The notes: a model not told the origin generated them from the letters alone. A DNA stretch of 64,000 nucleotides from Stutzerimonas stutzeri RCH2 (GCF_000327065.1 NC_019936.1:2311001-2375000), one strand, 5' to 3'. Counted from the first letter of the stretch, positions 27,175 to 36,451 are shown. Translations and numbers: made by a program.

Positions 27175-28341
27175 CTAGCTGCGAGCGCGCTTCATGCATG
27201 CGAGGTGCCGATCATTGACCCGGTTGGCGAACCAGGCGGTGGTCAGGTTGCGGGTGATCTTCGGGCTCTCCAGCCGGATGCCTGGCAGCACCGCCCGAGG
27301 CAGCGGCTTGCCGGCGCGCTTTTCGGCCAGCGCGAAGACCTTTTCATATAGGTCGGTTTTCTCGAAACCATGGGTATCACCGCGCTCCAGCGCATTGCGA
27401 ATTGCTGTCTCGCTCATGTCCAGCTTGCCCGCCAGCGCGCGAACCGCACGCTCGGTCTGGCCGGCCTTGCTGCTGCCGTGAATGATCAGGTCGCCGTCGA
27501 GAGCCAGCTTGATGCCACTGGCACGGCTTACTGCGGCCTGAAACGCGGCGTTGCGACTGGCGTACCAGCCGGCATTGAAGTCAGCGAAGCGGTACAGCGG
27601 TTCGCGATAGCTGGTCGGGTAGTCGAGCAGGTGGGCGATACCGAAATACATGCCACCGCGACGCGTGAAGACTTCGTCGCGAATCGAACCTTTCCGTTCA
27701 TAGGGGTAGGTCCACCTGCGGTCCTCGGCAAAGGCGATGCTGACCTGCATCGGACCACCGGTCTTGACCGGATTGAGCGTGCCGAACAGTTGCTTGCCGA
27801 GCGGCATGATGCCGAGGAAGTCATCGAAGATCGCACTTAGCTGCTCTTCAGTGCGCACGGCCGCGAGACGCTGGCTATAGGTCTTGCCGTTGGGGGACTT
27901 CACGTCCAGCGCCGCATCCACCATGAACCGCGGAACGTGCAGGCGGCCGGCACGGAGGTAGATTTCATCTCGCGCAATCTTCGCCAGGCCGGGCACGGGC
28001 GGGGTCGCCTGGAATGTCGATTCCTGCACGGTCACGGCCAGTACCGAGCAGATGTTCTCATCGTTCGGCGGGATATCCAGCGCATCGAAGGCTGCGTAGA
28101 TGTCCCGCGCCCAACCTTGGCGATCGGGAATGTTGGCGGGAATCAGACGAGCGATCTTGGCCCGGACTTCTTCCGGCTTGGGCGCCGGAATCTCCGGCTG
28201 CTGGGTGCCACAACCGGCAAGACCCAGCACCGCCGCTGCGCCGATTGCCGCCAGGAGCGAGTGGCGCACTGGTCGGGTAGCGAAAGGCCGGCCGGATGGG
28301 TCCGGGCACGCTGTGCGGCAGGTTGAAAGCGGAATGGTCAT
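27175..28341 (-). CDS. DUF1615 lipoprotein
   Basis: 388 aa. A basic N-terminus precedes a hydrophobic segment and lipobox LAGC (Cys at about residue 44). The long mature domain includes ENICSVLAVTVQESTFQATP and RRGGMYFGIAHLLDYP and matches DUF1615, a family with a lysozyme-like feel (Glu after a helix) but no proven activity. Likely tethered to the outer or inner membrane. Convergent with the curlin gene. Confidence 0.75.
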   Translation of the reverse strand: MTIPLSTCRTACPDPSGRPFATRPVRHSLLAAIGAAAVLGLAGCGTQQPEIPAPKPEEVRAKIARLIPANIPDRQGWARDIYAAFDALDIPPNDENICSVLAVTVQESTFQATPPVPGLAKIARDEIYLRAGRLHVPRFMVDAALDVKSPNGKTYSQRLAAVRTEEQLSAIFDDFLGIMPLGKQLFGTLNPVKTGGPMQVSIAFAEDRRWTYPYERKGSIRDEVFTRRGGMYFGIAHLLDYPTSYREPLYRFADFNAGWYASRNAAFQAAVSRASGIKLALDGDLIIHGSSKAGQTERAVRALAGKLDMSETAIRNALERGDTHGFEKTDLYEKVFALAEKRAGKPLPRAVLPGIRLESPKITRNLTTAWFANRVNDRHLACMKRARS

Positions 28342-28516
28342 GCGGTCCTGAATGTGATGGGTACCTTGGGCTCGGACAGTAAAACAGCCGAAACCGTTCT
28401 GGCTCTTTCAGAAACCGCTTTTCTAAACCGTTTGGCGCGCTCGCCGAACACAAGCGTGCACCACGTTGTGACACGCCGTCATCGGCGTACGCCTAAACGC
28501 ACCGGCCCGCGCCGCC

Positions 28517-28753
28517 CTAGAAATCGTGGCAGTCAGGCCCTTGGCGCAGGTACGTCGTTTCGTGGGTTTCGCCCTTGGAGTCCACATAGGTCATCCGGGC
28601 CGTCACGACCTCGCAGCCGCCGGCAGGTACGTCCATGGATATGACCTTGGCGATGTCGAGTTTGTCGCCATATTGATAGGCCTTGGGTTCATCGGCGGCA
28701 TACGCCAACTGGGCACTGAGGGCCAGGCCGGCAATCCAGATCAGTTTGTTCAC
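28517..28753 (-). CDS. DUF2790 small periplasmic protein
   Basis: 78 aa from a GTG at 28753. GGAGG lies six bases upstream and fixes this start; the frame is open further but without a signal. Signal peptide residues 1-21 (LALSAQLAYA). The mature part has YGDKLDIAKVISMDVP and VVTARMTYVDSKGETHETTY, typical of the Pseudomonas DUF2790 family, which includes copper- and stress-induced members. Two Cys residues near the ends could form a disulphide. 28754-29036 upstream shows nothing convincing. Confidence 0.8.
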   Translation of the reverse strand: MNKLIWIAGLALSAQLAYAADEPKAYQYGDKLDIAKVISMDVPAGGCEVVTARMTYVDSKGETHETTYLRQGPDCHDF

Positions 28754-29036
28754 AGATAACCTCCAGAGCGCCTGCTCGCCCAGGTCGTTGTGACGGCGAA
28801 GGCAGGCATTTCTTTGCATGCAGCGCCCACCGGATGGCAGGCGTCGGGAAATAAACGAGGCTGCCACGAGGGAAAGCAGCCAAAAGGTGGCAGGACGGCC
28901 GATCGAAGGAGCACTCGACCGAAGAAGGAGCGGACTGCTTCTAGCGTCCGTTGCCACCCGTGGATTTTAGTGGGCGACCAGAAGGGGAAAAACCGCGCCA
29001 GCGGTGAAGCACCTTTACCCGCCGCGCAACAATCGT

Positions 29037-29972
29037 TCAGGCCCAATGCGCCGGGTTCTGCAGGATGCCGTGATAGCTGGCGAATGCGCGTGGCAGCTCC
29101 AGGGCGAGAAAGTCGACCCAGGTCTTGATCTTCGCGTCGAGAAACCGCCGGGACGGGTAGAGCGCGTGGATCTGCTTTTCCTGCAGGCGATAGCGGGGCA
29201 ACAGGCGCAGCAGTGCTCCGCGCTGCAGGGCCGGAGCAGCGACATAGTCGGGCAGCAGGCAGATACCCATGCCGGCTTCTGCTGCGCTGGCCATGGCCTC
29301 AGCAACGTTGACCTTGAACGCTTCGCAAGGGCGAATCACGTCCTCGATACCATCTGCGAAGAAGCGCCATTCATCTGCGAATACCGGGTCCGCCAAGCGC
29401 AGACAGCGGTGCCGCTGCAGGTCGCTCGGCTGCCGCGGCACGCCATGCTGCTCGAGATAACCGGGCGCCGCGCAGACAACGTTGCCAACCTCGCCCAGCC
29501 GCTGGGCGATCAGCTCCGAATCAGGCAGCTCGCGGGAAAGCGTGATGATGACGTCGAGGCCCGCTTCCAGCAGGTCGGGCTGATGTTGCGAAAGGGTCAG
29601 GTCGAGGCTGACGTCGGGATAGCGCTCACCGTATCTACCCGCCAGTCCCGCCAGCAGCTGGATGCCCAGACCGGTCGTAGAGTGCACCCGCAGGCGCCCG
29701 CGCGGAGTCAGATGCGCCCCGCAGGCTTCTTCCTGCGCCTGCTCCAGTTGCGCCAGGATCTCGCGCGATCGTTCGAGAAAACGCGCACCGACCTCGGTCA
29801 GCGCCAACCGCCGCGTGGTGCGGTTGAGCAGGCGCGCGTGGAGGTGGTTCTCAAGCTCCGCCACCAGGCGGGAAACCTGCGCGGTGGACGTGTCGGCCAG
29901 CTTCGCCGCGGCGGTGAAGCTGCCGGCGTCGACTACCCGGACGAATACCCGCATCGCTTGCAACATGTCCAT
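29037..29972 (-). CDS. LysR-family transcriptional regulator
   Basis: 311 aa. The winged helix-turn-helix is in MRVFVRVVDAGSFTAAAKLA through LLNRTTRRLALTEVG (residues about 7-63). It lies 19 bp after the stop of the NodT efflux gene on the same strand, so it may be the last gene of the efflux operon. LysR regulators of AaeR type control such aromatic-acid exporters, making this a plausible local regulator in addition to the AaraC-type gene at 34796. Confidence 0.88.
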   Translation of the reverse strand: MDMLQAMRVFVRVVDAGSFTAAAKLADTSTAQVSRLVAELENHLHARLLNRTTRRLALTEVGARFLERSREILAQLEQAQEEACGAHLTPRGRLRVHSTTGLGIQLLAGLAGRYGERYPDVSLDLTLSQHQPDLLEAGLDVIITLSRELPDSELIAQRLGEVGNVVCAAPGYLEQHGVPRQPSDLQRHRCLRLADPVFADEWRFFADGIEDVIRPCEAFKVNVAEAMASAAEAGMGICLLPDYVAAPALQRGALLRLLPRYRLQEKQIHALYPSRRFLDAKIKTWVDFLALELPRAFASYHGILQNPAHWA

Positions 29973-29991
29973 CGAGTAAGGCCTCTGTGGG

Positions 29992-31464
29992 TTATTGGCC
30001 AGGCACGCCCGGCGATGGATTTTCAGCGTGCGCCGATGCGGTTTGCGTGCCTTGCCAGCCGCCGCCCAGCGCGAGGAACAGGTTCACCTGGTCTTGCGAC
30101 AGTTGGGCTTGGGACGCCGCCAGGGCGGCTTCGGCCGTTGCGAGGGTGCGCTCGGCGTCGAGGCTGTCGAGATAGGCCAGTCGTCCTTCCTGATACAGAC
30201 GGCGCGTGTGGTCCGCGGCGTCTCGCGCGGCATCGCGCGCTTCGCGCAGCGCTTGGTCTCGATGCAGGTCGTGAGCGTAGTGCGTGAGCAGGGTCTGGGT
30301 TTCCCGCAGTGCGTCGAGCACAACTCCGTCGAAGCGGGCGAGGGCGGCAGCGGCTCCGGCCTCGGTGGCGCGAACGCGCGCGCGATCGACCCGAGTCGGA
30401 AAATGCCAGCTGATCGACGGGCCGAATTCCCAGCGGCGGGTTACCGGATTACCGAGGTGTTCGAGCATTCCGGTGTAACCGGCCGCAGCGCCGAGACTGA
30501 CCTGCGGATACATCATCGCCGTGGCGACGCCGATCTGTGCCGTAGCGGAGGCGAGTGCGCGCTCGGCCGCACGGATGTCCGGGCGGCGCTTGAGCAGGGC
30601 GGTGCCATCACCCAACGGAATCGCCTGGCGCAGCTGCGGTGCGTGACTGCAGGCGGTAACCGTCTCGGGAAGGGCTCCGGGCGAGCGACCGAGCAGGGCG
30701 GCGAGCTGATACAACGCGGCCGCCTTCTTCGATTCGAATGGCGGCAGCTCGGCACGCAGAGCCTCCAGTTGGGCGTGGGCGCGAGACACATCGACTTCGT
30801 TGCCACGACCACCTTCGAACAGACGCTCGGCGACATCCAGCTGTTGCCGCTGAATCGCCAGTGAATGCTTCGCTATCGTCAGTTCCTCGCTGGCATGACA
30901 GGCCGTCATGTAGCTGCGTACCACCCCGGCCACTGCAGTTATGCGGGCCGTGTCGAGCAGCGCCGCACTGACGTCGGCATCGGCCCCCGCAGCTTCCGCG
31001 GCGCGATGCAGCTGACCGAACAGATCGAGCTGGTAACCCACGCTGAGGCCGGCGTCGGCGAGGTTCATCACTGGAAGTTTTTCCTCCAGGGCCAGGGCTT
31101 CGCTGGACAGCTGGCCGCGTGCAACCGAGCCGTTGCCGCCGACCACGACCTCCTGCGCGTGGTGTGCCATCTGGAAGCCCTCATAGGCGCGACGCAGGTT
31201 GTGATACGCCTGGCGCACGTCGGCATTGCCGATCAGGGCTTCACTCACCAGCTGCTCGAGCGTCGGGTCGTCATAGAGCTGCCACCAGTCGTCCGGCAGC
31301 GGCGCCTGTCCGACCCGCTCGTTGCCGGCCAGATCGAAGGACTTCTGCGCAGCCGCCTGCAAGGCCACAGCTTGGTCTGGCACGCGGTAGTCCGGGCCAA
31401 CCGCGCTGCAGGCGGCGAGCAGCGCAGTCAGCGCGAACGGCAGTGCGTATGCCGCGCGACTCAT
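29992..31464 (-). CDS. NodT-family outer-membrane efflux lipoprotein
   Basis: 490 aa. Signal peptide with lipobox LLAAC (Cys at about residue 19), then a TolC-like repeat architecture: RQAYHNLRRAYEGFQMAHHA and VSRAHAQLEALRAELPPFES in the helical barrel, and GPSISWHFPTRVDRARVRA. It forms the outer-membrane channel of a tripartite pump. The start overlaps the HlyD gene by 4 bp, so it is dedicated to this pump. Confidence 0.9.
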   Translation of the reverse strand: MSRAAYALPFALTALLAACSAVGPDYRVPDQAVALQAAAQKSFDLAGNERVGQAPLPDDWWQLYDDPTLEQLVSEALIGNADVRQAYHNLRRAYEGFQMAHHAQEVVVGGNGSVARGQLSSEALALEEKLPVMNLADAGLSVGYQLDLFGQLHRAAEAAGADADVSAALLDTARITAVAGVVRSYMTACHASEELTIAKHSLAIQRQQLDVAERLFEGGRGNEVDVSRAHAQLEALRAELPPFESKKAAALYQLAALLGRSPGALPETVTACSHAPQLRQAIPLGDGTALLKRRPDIRAAERALASATAQIGVATAMMYPQVSLGAAAGYTGMLEHLGNPVTRRWEFGPSISWHFPTRVDRARVRATEAGAAAALARFDGVVLDALRETQTLLTHYAHDLHRDQALREARDAARDAADHTRRLYQEGRLAYLDSLDAERTLATAEAALAASQAQLSQDQVNLFLALGGGWQGTQTASAHAENPSPGVPGQ

Positions 31465-32360
31465 TGGCTGACCGTCGCCGATTTGTCGCGCGGCGACGGC
31501 AGCACTGACAGCGTCGCCGTACGGCCGACCACCAGGCGGATGTTGCTCTGCTGGCCTTCGTCCAACACCACGCGAACCGGAATTCGCTGCGCCAGGCGCA
31601 CCCAGTTGAAACTCGGGTCGATATTCGGCAGCAGCGAGTTGCCGCGCACACGGTCGCGATCCTCGATGCCTGCGGCGATGCTCTGCACATGGCCGCGCAG
31701 ATGCTGCGCTTCGCCCATGATGTGGATGTCCACCGGCTGCCCGATCTCGATGGCGTGCAGCTTGGTTTCTTCGAAGTAGCCTTCGACGCGCAGTGAATCG
31801 GTATCGACGATAGACAGCACCGGCGTACCGGTTTTCACGTAATCGCCCACGCGCATCGTCTGGTCGCCGAGATAGCCATCCACCGGGCTTAGCACGGTGG
31901 TGCGTTCGAGATCCAGATGCGCCACGCCAAGGGTGGCTTCAGCCGTGGCCAGGGCGGCAGCGGCGCGCTTGACCTGGGTGTCGCCAATCTCCACGGTTTC
32001 CGCAGCGATCAGGTCTTTCAGCATCCGATTACGCCTGGCTTCGCGTTGCGCTTGGTCCAGCTGAGCGCGGCGTTCGAGCACTGTGGCGCGTGCTTCGTCG
32101 ACCGCCAGTTCGAAGCGTGCCCGGTCGATCACGAACAGCACCTGGCCGCGGTTGACCTTCTGGTTGTCGCGCACGTGCAGTTCGGTCACCAGCCCGGAAA
32201 CATCCGGTGCAACCTGAATGATGTCGGCGTGCACGTGGCCGTCGCGGGTCCAGGGTGCCTCCATGTAGTAATCCCACAGGTGTAGGCTGACGACGACGGC
32301 GATGACGACCGCCAGCAGGGTCAGCAGCACCGAGCCGGCGGCGGGTATCCATTTCTTCAC
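31461..32360 (-). CDS. HlyD/EmrA-type periplasmic adaptor (AaeA-like)
   Basis: A 299-aa membrane-fusion protein. One N-terminal transmembrane helix (about 9-30), then the split lipoyl domain (VAPDVSGLVTELHVRDNQKV and VLSPVDGYLGDQTMRVGDYV) around a short alpha-hairpin (ELAVDEARATVLERRAQLDQ), and a C-terminal beta-barrel. It bridges the FUSC transporter and the NodT channel. It starts three bases after the DUF1656 gene and overlaps the NodT gene by 4 bp. Confidence 0.9.
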   Translation of the reverse strand: MKKWIPAAGSVLLTLLAVVIAVVVSLHLWDYYMEAPWTRDGHVHADIIQVAPDVSGLVTELHVRDNQKVNRGQVLFVIDRARFELAVDEARATVLERRAQLDQAQREARRNRMLKDLIAAETVEIGDTQVKRAAAALATAEATLGVAHLDLERTTVLSPVDGYLGDQTMRVGDYVKTGTPVLSIVDTDSLRVEGYFEETKLHAIEIGQPVDIHIMGEAQHLRGHVQSIAAGIEDRDRVRGNSLLPNIDPSFNWVRLAQRIPVRVVLDEGQQSNIRLVVGRTATLSVLPSPRDKSATVSQ

Positions 32361-32363
32361 GAT

Positions 32364-32567
32364 TCACATCCGGGGAAGGAGATTGAACAGGGCCCCGAGC
32401 ACGATGATGTACAGGGCGAGGTTGAACAGCGGCGGATGCCAGACCCAGCGATAGAAGCCGGTACGCTGCAGCACGGTGGCGAGCAGGCTCTTGATACCGT
32501 AGGCGGCCAGCATGGCAACCAGCAGGACCGGCACATAGACGCCGTACACATCGAGGTGACCGGTCAT
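32364..32567 (-). CDS. DUF1656 (AaeX-like) small membrane protein
   Basis: 67 aa with two transmembrane segments (VYVPVLLVAMLAAYGIKSLL and LFNLALYIIVLGALFNLL). DUF1656/AaeX proteins always sit between FUSC and HlyD genes of aromatic-acid exporters, exactly as here. Role unknown; probably an accessory of the pump. Confidence 0.85.
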   Translation of the reverse strand: MTGHLDVYGVYVPVLLVAMLAAYGIKSLLATVLQRTGFYRWVWHPPLFNLALYIIVLGALFNLLPRM

Positions 32568-34630
32568 GCGTGCGCTCCAGCGGGGGAAAGGCCGGCTGCG
32601 GGTGGCAGGCCTCCCGGTGCCGCACGCACGCTGGCCGATGCGTCGGCGAAAAGCGCCAGCCGCAAGCCGTGCACCACCTGCGCCGCCCGGTGTGCGCTAG
32701 GCGAAGCATCGCACTGCAAATCCAGCAATGCGGCCTCGAGGGCGTCGCGTAAGGGCTCCGGTGCTGGCAGTTGGCTACGCGCGGTGGCGCACGCAAGGAA
32801 ATGCGCGCGGATCATGCCCAGCACCGGCTCCAGCTTCTGCTCGATGGCGGGTGCTGGCCGCAGTTCACGCAGTTCCAGCAGGCGAAAACCGACACGCAGC
32901 TCGCGCGTGGCGTCATTCAGCGCCAGGCGATCGTCATCCAGCTGAGCCAGGCGTGGCAGCAGCTGGGCGATACGGTCGATGAAACTCGAGGCATCATCGG
33001 CTTCGTTGCGCCAACGTCGCAGGTCTGCCAGCGCCGCCAGGCTCAGCCAGCCGTGGCGTACCAATCGCCGCGCAGCCCAAAGCGTACCGAACGGCCGGGT
33101 CAGGCGAGCCCAGACGAACGCGAAGAGCACGCCCAGCGCAGTGGACAGCGCGATGTCGGCAAACAGCTGGAAATCGGCGCGGTAGCTGTCCTGAAGGGTG
33201 ATGTTGGAGATCGTCTGCACCGCAATCACGATCACTGTTCCGGCGTGTTGCGGTCGACCGGCGAGGGTGCCGAGCAACAGCAGCGGCACGGCGAGCAGGA
33301 TGGCCAGGCTGCCGAAATCGTGCACGTTGGGCATCAACGCGAAGAGGTAGACGCCGGCAGCCGTGGAGGAAATGAGCGTGGCGACCAGAAACGACTTGAT
33401 GAACGGCGCCGGATTGTCCTGACTGGCGAAGAAACAGCCTGCCACCGCGGCGATGAACACGCCGCTATAGCCGTGCTCCCAACCGGAAACGAACCACAGC
33501 ATGCTCAGACAGAACACCGACAGCGCTACCGAAGCCGCGGTGAATGCCAGTAGGCCGTAGTCATAGTGGCGTGGCCCGCCGACCAGTTGCTGTACGTGAT
33601 AGCGCAGCGCCGGTGCCGCCTCGGGATGGCCCTCATGGAACTGCTGGTAGAGGTCGAGGCAGTCCTGCCACAGGTCGATCAACGCGCCTAGCTGGCGCAG
33701 GCCGCTGTCGATCGCCAGGGCATGCGCCGGATGGCTGTCGCCCAGCCAGGCTGCCAGCTGCAGGCTGCGTTCGCGCAGATGCTCGCCGTGCCCAGCCTCG
33801 GCATCGGACTGAATCCAGCGATCCACCTGCTGCAGGTAATCCACCAGTTCCGGCAGCAAGCCCTGTAGCTCAGCCTGAAGCCGGTGCAGCGAGTCCGCGG
33901 TGGAGATCAGCTGCGGCATCAACATCGCCATACGCGCGCGAAATTCGCGAGCATGGACGGTGGAGAGATGACTGCTGCTGTCGTGGCCCAGATGGCTGAT
34001 CATTGCGTCCAACCCCATCACATCCACCAGCAGCGCATTCAGCGCACGTTGGTCGGCTTCGCCCAGGTGCTGGGTATTGAGCATCCGGCTGACGGCACCG
34101 CGCCCATCGCGCAGCAGCAGGTGCATCTTCGCCGCGAGGGTCGGCGCGATGCGGCTGGGAAACAGCACGGCGTTTACCACGCTGGCGCAGACGATACCGA
34201 GCAGAATCTCCTCGGAACGCGCCAGGGCGACATCGAAGATGGTCGATGGGTGATTGACCTCGGCGAGACTGATCAGCGGCACCGTATAGGCGGCGAGTAG
34301 AAAGATGTAACTGCGTGGCGAGCGGTCCAGCAATGAGAGAAAGAGCAGGGCACCGATCCACAACGAGATCGCCAGGCTCAGCATCAACGGTTGCTGAGCG
34401 AACGTTGGCAGAAGCACGACCGATGCGGCTGCACCGAGCAGCGTGCCCAGCGCGCGATAGATCGCCTTCGAGCGTGTCGCCCCGGACAGCGGATGCGACA
34501 CGACGTAAACCGAGGCCATGGCCCAGTAAGGGTTTTCCAGCGGTATCGCCAGAGCGATGAACAGAGCAAGCAGGGCGGCAATCAGCGCCTTGGCCGAAAA
34601 CAGCCATTCGCGCCAGGTTGGCATATTCAT
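32564..34630 (-). CDS. FUSC-family aromatic acid exporter (AaeB-like)
   Basis: 688 aa from ATG at 34630; the frame is open 21 codons further but that part is unlike the family. Two sets of transmembrane helices (about 10-150 and 360-500) flank soluble regions, the FUSC layout. Segments such as LENPYWAMASVYVVSHPLSG and GVLFAFVWARLTRPFGTLWA are visible. AaeB exports p-hydroxybenzoate and related acids by proton motive force. First gene of a FUSC-DUF1656-HlyD-NodT operon with 4-bp overlaps. The exact substrate cannot be read from sequence. Confidence 0.88.
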   Translation of the reverse strand: MNMPTWREWLFSAKALIAALLALFIALAIPLENPYWAMASVYVVSHPLSGATRSKAIYRALGTLLGAAASVVLLPTFAQQPLMLSLAISLWIGALLFLSLLDRSPRSYIFLLAAYTVPLISLAEVNHPSTIFDVALARSEEILLGIVCASVVNAVLFPSRIAPTLAAKMHLLLRDGRGAVSRMLNTQHLGEADQRALNALLVDVMGLDAMISHLGHDSSSHLSTVHAREFRARMAMLMPQLISTADSLHRLQAELQGLLPELVDYLQQVDRWIQSDAEAGHGEHLRERSLQLAAWLGDSHPAHALAIDSGLRQLGALIDLWQDCLDLYQQFHEGHPEAAPALRYHVQQLVGGPRHYDYGLLAFTAASVALSVFCLSMLWFVSGWEHGYSGVFIAAVAGCFFASQDNPAPFIKSFLVATLISSTAAGVYLFALMPNVHDFGSLAILLAVPLLLLGTLAGRPQHAGTVIVIAVQTISNITLQDSYRADFQLFADIALSTALGVLFAFVWARLTRPFGTLWAARRLVRHGWLSLAALADLRRWRNEADDASSFIDRIAQLLPRLAQLDDDRLALNDATRELRVGFRLLELRELRPAPAIEQKLEPVLGMIRAHFLACATARSQLPAPEPLRDALEAALLDLQCDASPSAHRAAQVVHGLRLALFADASASVRAAPGGLPPAAGLSPAGAHA

Positions 34631-34795
34631 AGAGTTCGTTTTTTGGGGCGTGGGCCAGAGGCGGGAGAGGGCGCGGCCGTCACGCTGCAACACAGATGGT
34701 TACATTTAACGTCAAAGACGTATGACAGACTGAACAACCACTAGGACGATTAATGCATTTTTCCGCGCCGGATACCGGCACCACGGCAGGAATTC

Positions 34796-35731
34796 ATGAG
34801 CAAACGCATTCCCAACTACGCCTTGTACGGCCAGGCTGCATTGCCCGTATGGCAGGACCTGTTGCATCTGGAATGGATCAACGAACGCGGCGACATGCAT
34901 CAGCGCGAAATCAAGCCGCATCAGCATGACTCACTGTTGCAGATCGTCTATGTACGAAGTGGCGAGGGCGAAGTTTCCCTGGAGAACAGCCGAATGGGCT
35001 TCCATGCGCCGTGCCTGATCCTGCTGCCGCAGCGCACCGTGCATGCCTTTCGCTACAGTCCCGAAACCGACGGGCCGGTCATCACGGCAGCACAGCGACC
35101 GCTGGAGTCGATGGCGCGGATTTTGTCCAGCGACCTGCTGGCCTTGATGCAACGTCCGGCAGTGGTGCCGCTGCGGTGGGATGCAGACGGCGAAGAGCCG
35201 ATATGGCCGCTGATCCAGCTGATCCAGACGGAAGCGCACGGTCAGGAACGCGGCAATGTCGCCGCGGGGCACGCATTGTTGCTCGCGTTACTCGTACATG
35301 TCGTCCGGCTGGAACAGCCAGTGCCGATAGCTCGCCCAGCCAATGGCAGGCGGTCCCAGCTGCTGATTCAGTTTCGCGAGTTGGTCGACACGCATTTCAG
35401 ACAGCATTGGCCGCTTGGTCTGTACGCCGAAGCGCTGGGAATCACGCCAGCCACACTGGGCCGAGCCACCCGCGAAGGTCTGGGTGAATCACCGACTGCG
35501 ATCATCAACGAGCGAGTCGTTCGCGAAGCACAACGTCAGCTGGCGTATACCACGCTCGACATCCAGCAGATCGCCCGCGACCTGGGGTTCGACGACGCCG
35601 CATACTTCAGCCGTTTCTTTCGCAAGCAGACCGGACTCAAACCCAGCGAATTTCGCTCGGCGTTTCGGAATGCGGAAACTATTCAGCCGAACAGCCAGCA
35701 TGCGCAGGCAAAGCATTCACCTGAGAGCTGA
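34796..35731 (+). CDS. AraC-family regulator (PobR-like)
   Basis: 311 aa. An N-terminal cupin-like sensor (KPHQHDSLLQIVYVRSGEGE, residues about 42-61) and a C-terminal double helix-turn-helix (LYAEALGITPATLGRATREG and IQQIARDLGFDDAAYFSRFF, about 205-290, ending KPSEFRSAFR). The arrangement resembles PobR, which responds to p-hydroxybenzoate. Divergent from the efflux operon with 165 bp between starts, so it is the likely activator. Its stop is only 75 bp from the start of the phage array. Confidence 0.88.
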   Translation: MSKRIPNYALYGQAALPVWQDLLHLEWINERGDMHQREIKPHQHDSLLQIVYVRSGEGEVSLENSRMGFHAPCLILLPQRTVHAFRYSPETDGPVITAAQRPLESMARILSSDLLALMQRPAVVPLRWDADGEEPIWPLIQLIQTEAHGQERGNVAAGHALLLALLVHVVRLEQPVPIARPANGRRSQLLIQFRELVDTHFRQHWPLGLYAEALGITPATLGRATREGLGESPTAIINERVVREAQRQLAYTTLDIQQIARDLGFDDAAYFSRFFRKQTGLKPSEFRSAFRNAETIQPNSQHAQAKHSPES

Positions 35732-35805
35732 AGCGCTTTGGATATTATTGAGGCGAAAAGCTGGAGGTGATCTGGTGGTGGGTAACGTCTAAGGCGTAAT
35801 GTAGT

Positions 35806-35836
35806 ATTTCGCATAATGGATGGCCTTATGTTGAGC
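35806..35836 (+). other. Left prophage junction attL (XerC arm from chromosome, rest from phage)
   Basis: XerC arm ATTTCGCATAA (35806-35816), then a phage centre TGGATGGCC of 9 bp and a phage XerD-type arm TTATGTTGAGC (35826-35836). The bases left of the arm (GTAGT) differ from the internal junctions (GGGCG), so the arm here is chromosomal. With the right-end site it implies strand exchange at the XerC side. Confidence 0.85.
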
Positions 35837-35888
35837 GGTGTCCGGACAATGCCTCTGGCTCCGGGCGCCGGTTAACATAGGGCCGATT

Positions 35889-36119
35889 ATGCGCTGCGCT
35901 ATCGATCTCGAATCCCGCCTCATCAAAACCGCCGAGCTGTATGCGCCGGGCCGCAAGGGTTCCGACGCCGTGACTTGGATTCTCGACGACTACCCACGAC
36001 TTGTTGCCGAGATCCGTGATCTGAGAAAGCGAGTCGCCCAGCTCGATGACGAAGGTGCCCAGCTCGATGCAGTCCTTCAGGAGCTGCGTCAGATCGCTGA
36101 GCGAATCAATCATCTCTGA
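35889..36119 (+). CDS. 76-aa coiled-coil protein shared by phage and satellite (copy 1)
   Basis: 76 aa from ATG at 35889, with AGGG eight bases upstream. An earlier in-frame ATG at 35838 lies in the att region and has no ribosome site. Residues about 30-74 (VAEIRDLRKRVAQLDDEGAQ then LDAVLQELRQIAERI) form a strongly amphipathic, coiled-coil-like helix; residues 1-29 are mixed. I do not recognise the family. It is the only complete gene retained in all five units, so it may serve replication, packaging or immunity in cis. Not proven to be expressed. Confidence 0.6.
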   Translation: MRCAIDLESRLIKTAELYAPGRKGSDAVTWILDDYPRLVAEIRDLRKRVAQLDDEGAQLDAVLQELRQIAERINHL

Positions 36120-36451
36120 CCTGTCCCCCTGGCCTCGACCTCGCCGCTCGCGGCGATTAGTCGCCTGCACTGCTTCCTGTCGTGCTGCATAGCGCCTGCG
36201 ACGATACCCCCGAAGGGGCCGCAACCATCGACCCACAAAAAAGCCCCCAGCGGCCTGTATGGCCCTCTGGAGGCTTCTCGCGATCTTCGTCCCACCGTCC
36301 CCCCACCAGCTCAACCCGCGCCCCGATCTGCCCAAATGGAACAGCTCCAGGGCTTCTCTCTGCCGCTCTCCCAGGATCATCAGCACCGCTGACGGTTAGG
36401 TCACGAAGTTGCAGTGGTTCCGCCGCGCTTTGGCTTCACCGGCGCAGCCGG
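36120..36451. promoter_or_regulatory. Structured intergenic region with hairpins (copy 1)
   Basis: 332 bp without a supported gene. Hairpins: CGCCG/CGGCG at 36142-36155, and a long one at 36241-36276 in which AAGCCCCCAG pairs (one mismatch) with CTGGAGGCTT around an inner GGCC/GGCC stem. Read on the minus strand the long hairpin is followed by TTTTTT, so it can terminate the leftward repressor transcript. Its place beside the origin also fits an inovirus packaging signal. The same block recurs in all five units at offsets +6,432, +12,864, +14,816 and +16,768. Confidence 0.7.

Noticed and set aside
35826..36386. 186-codon minus-strand open frame across the 76-aa gene and hairpin region, repeated in all five units
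   Set aside because: It runs through the dif-like site side and several strong hairpins, is very Arg/Gly-rich, and lacks a convincing ribosome site; the plus-strand 76-aa gene is the better reading.
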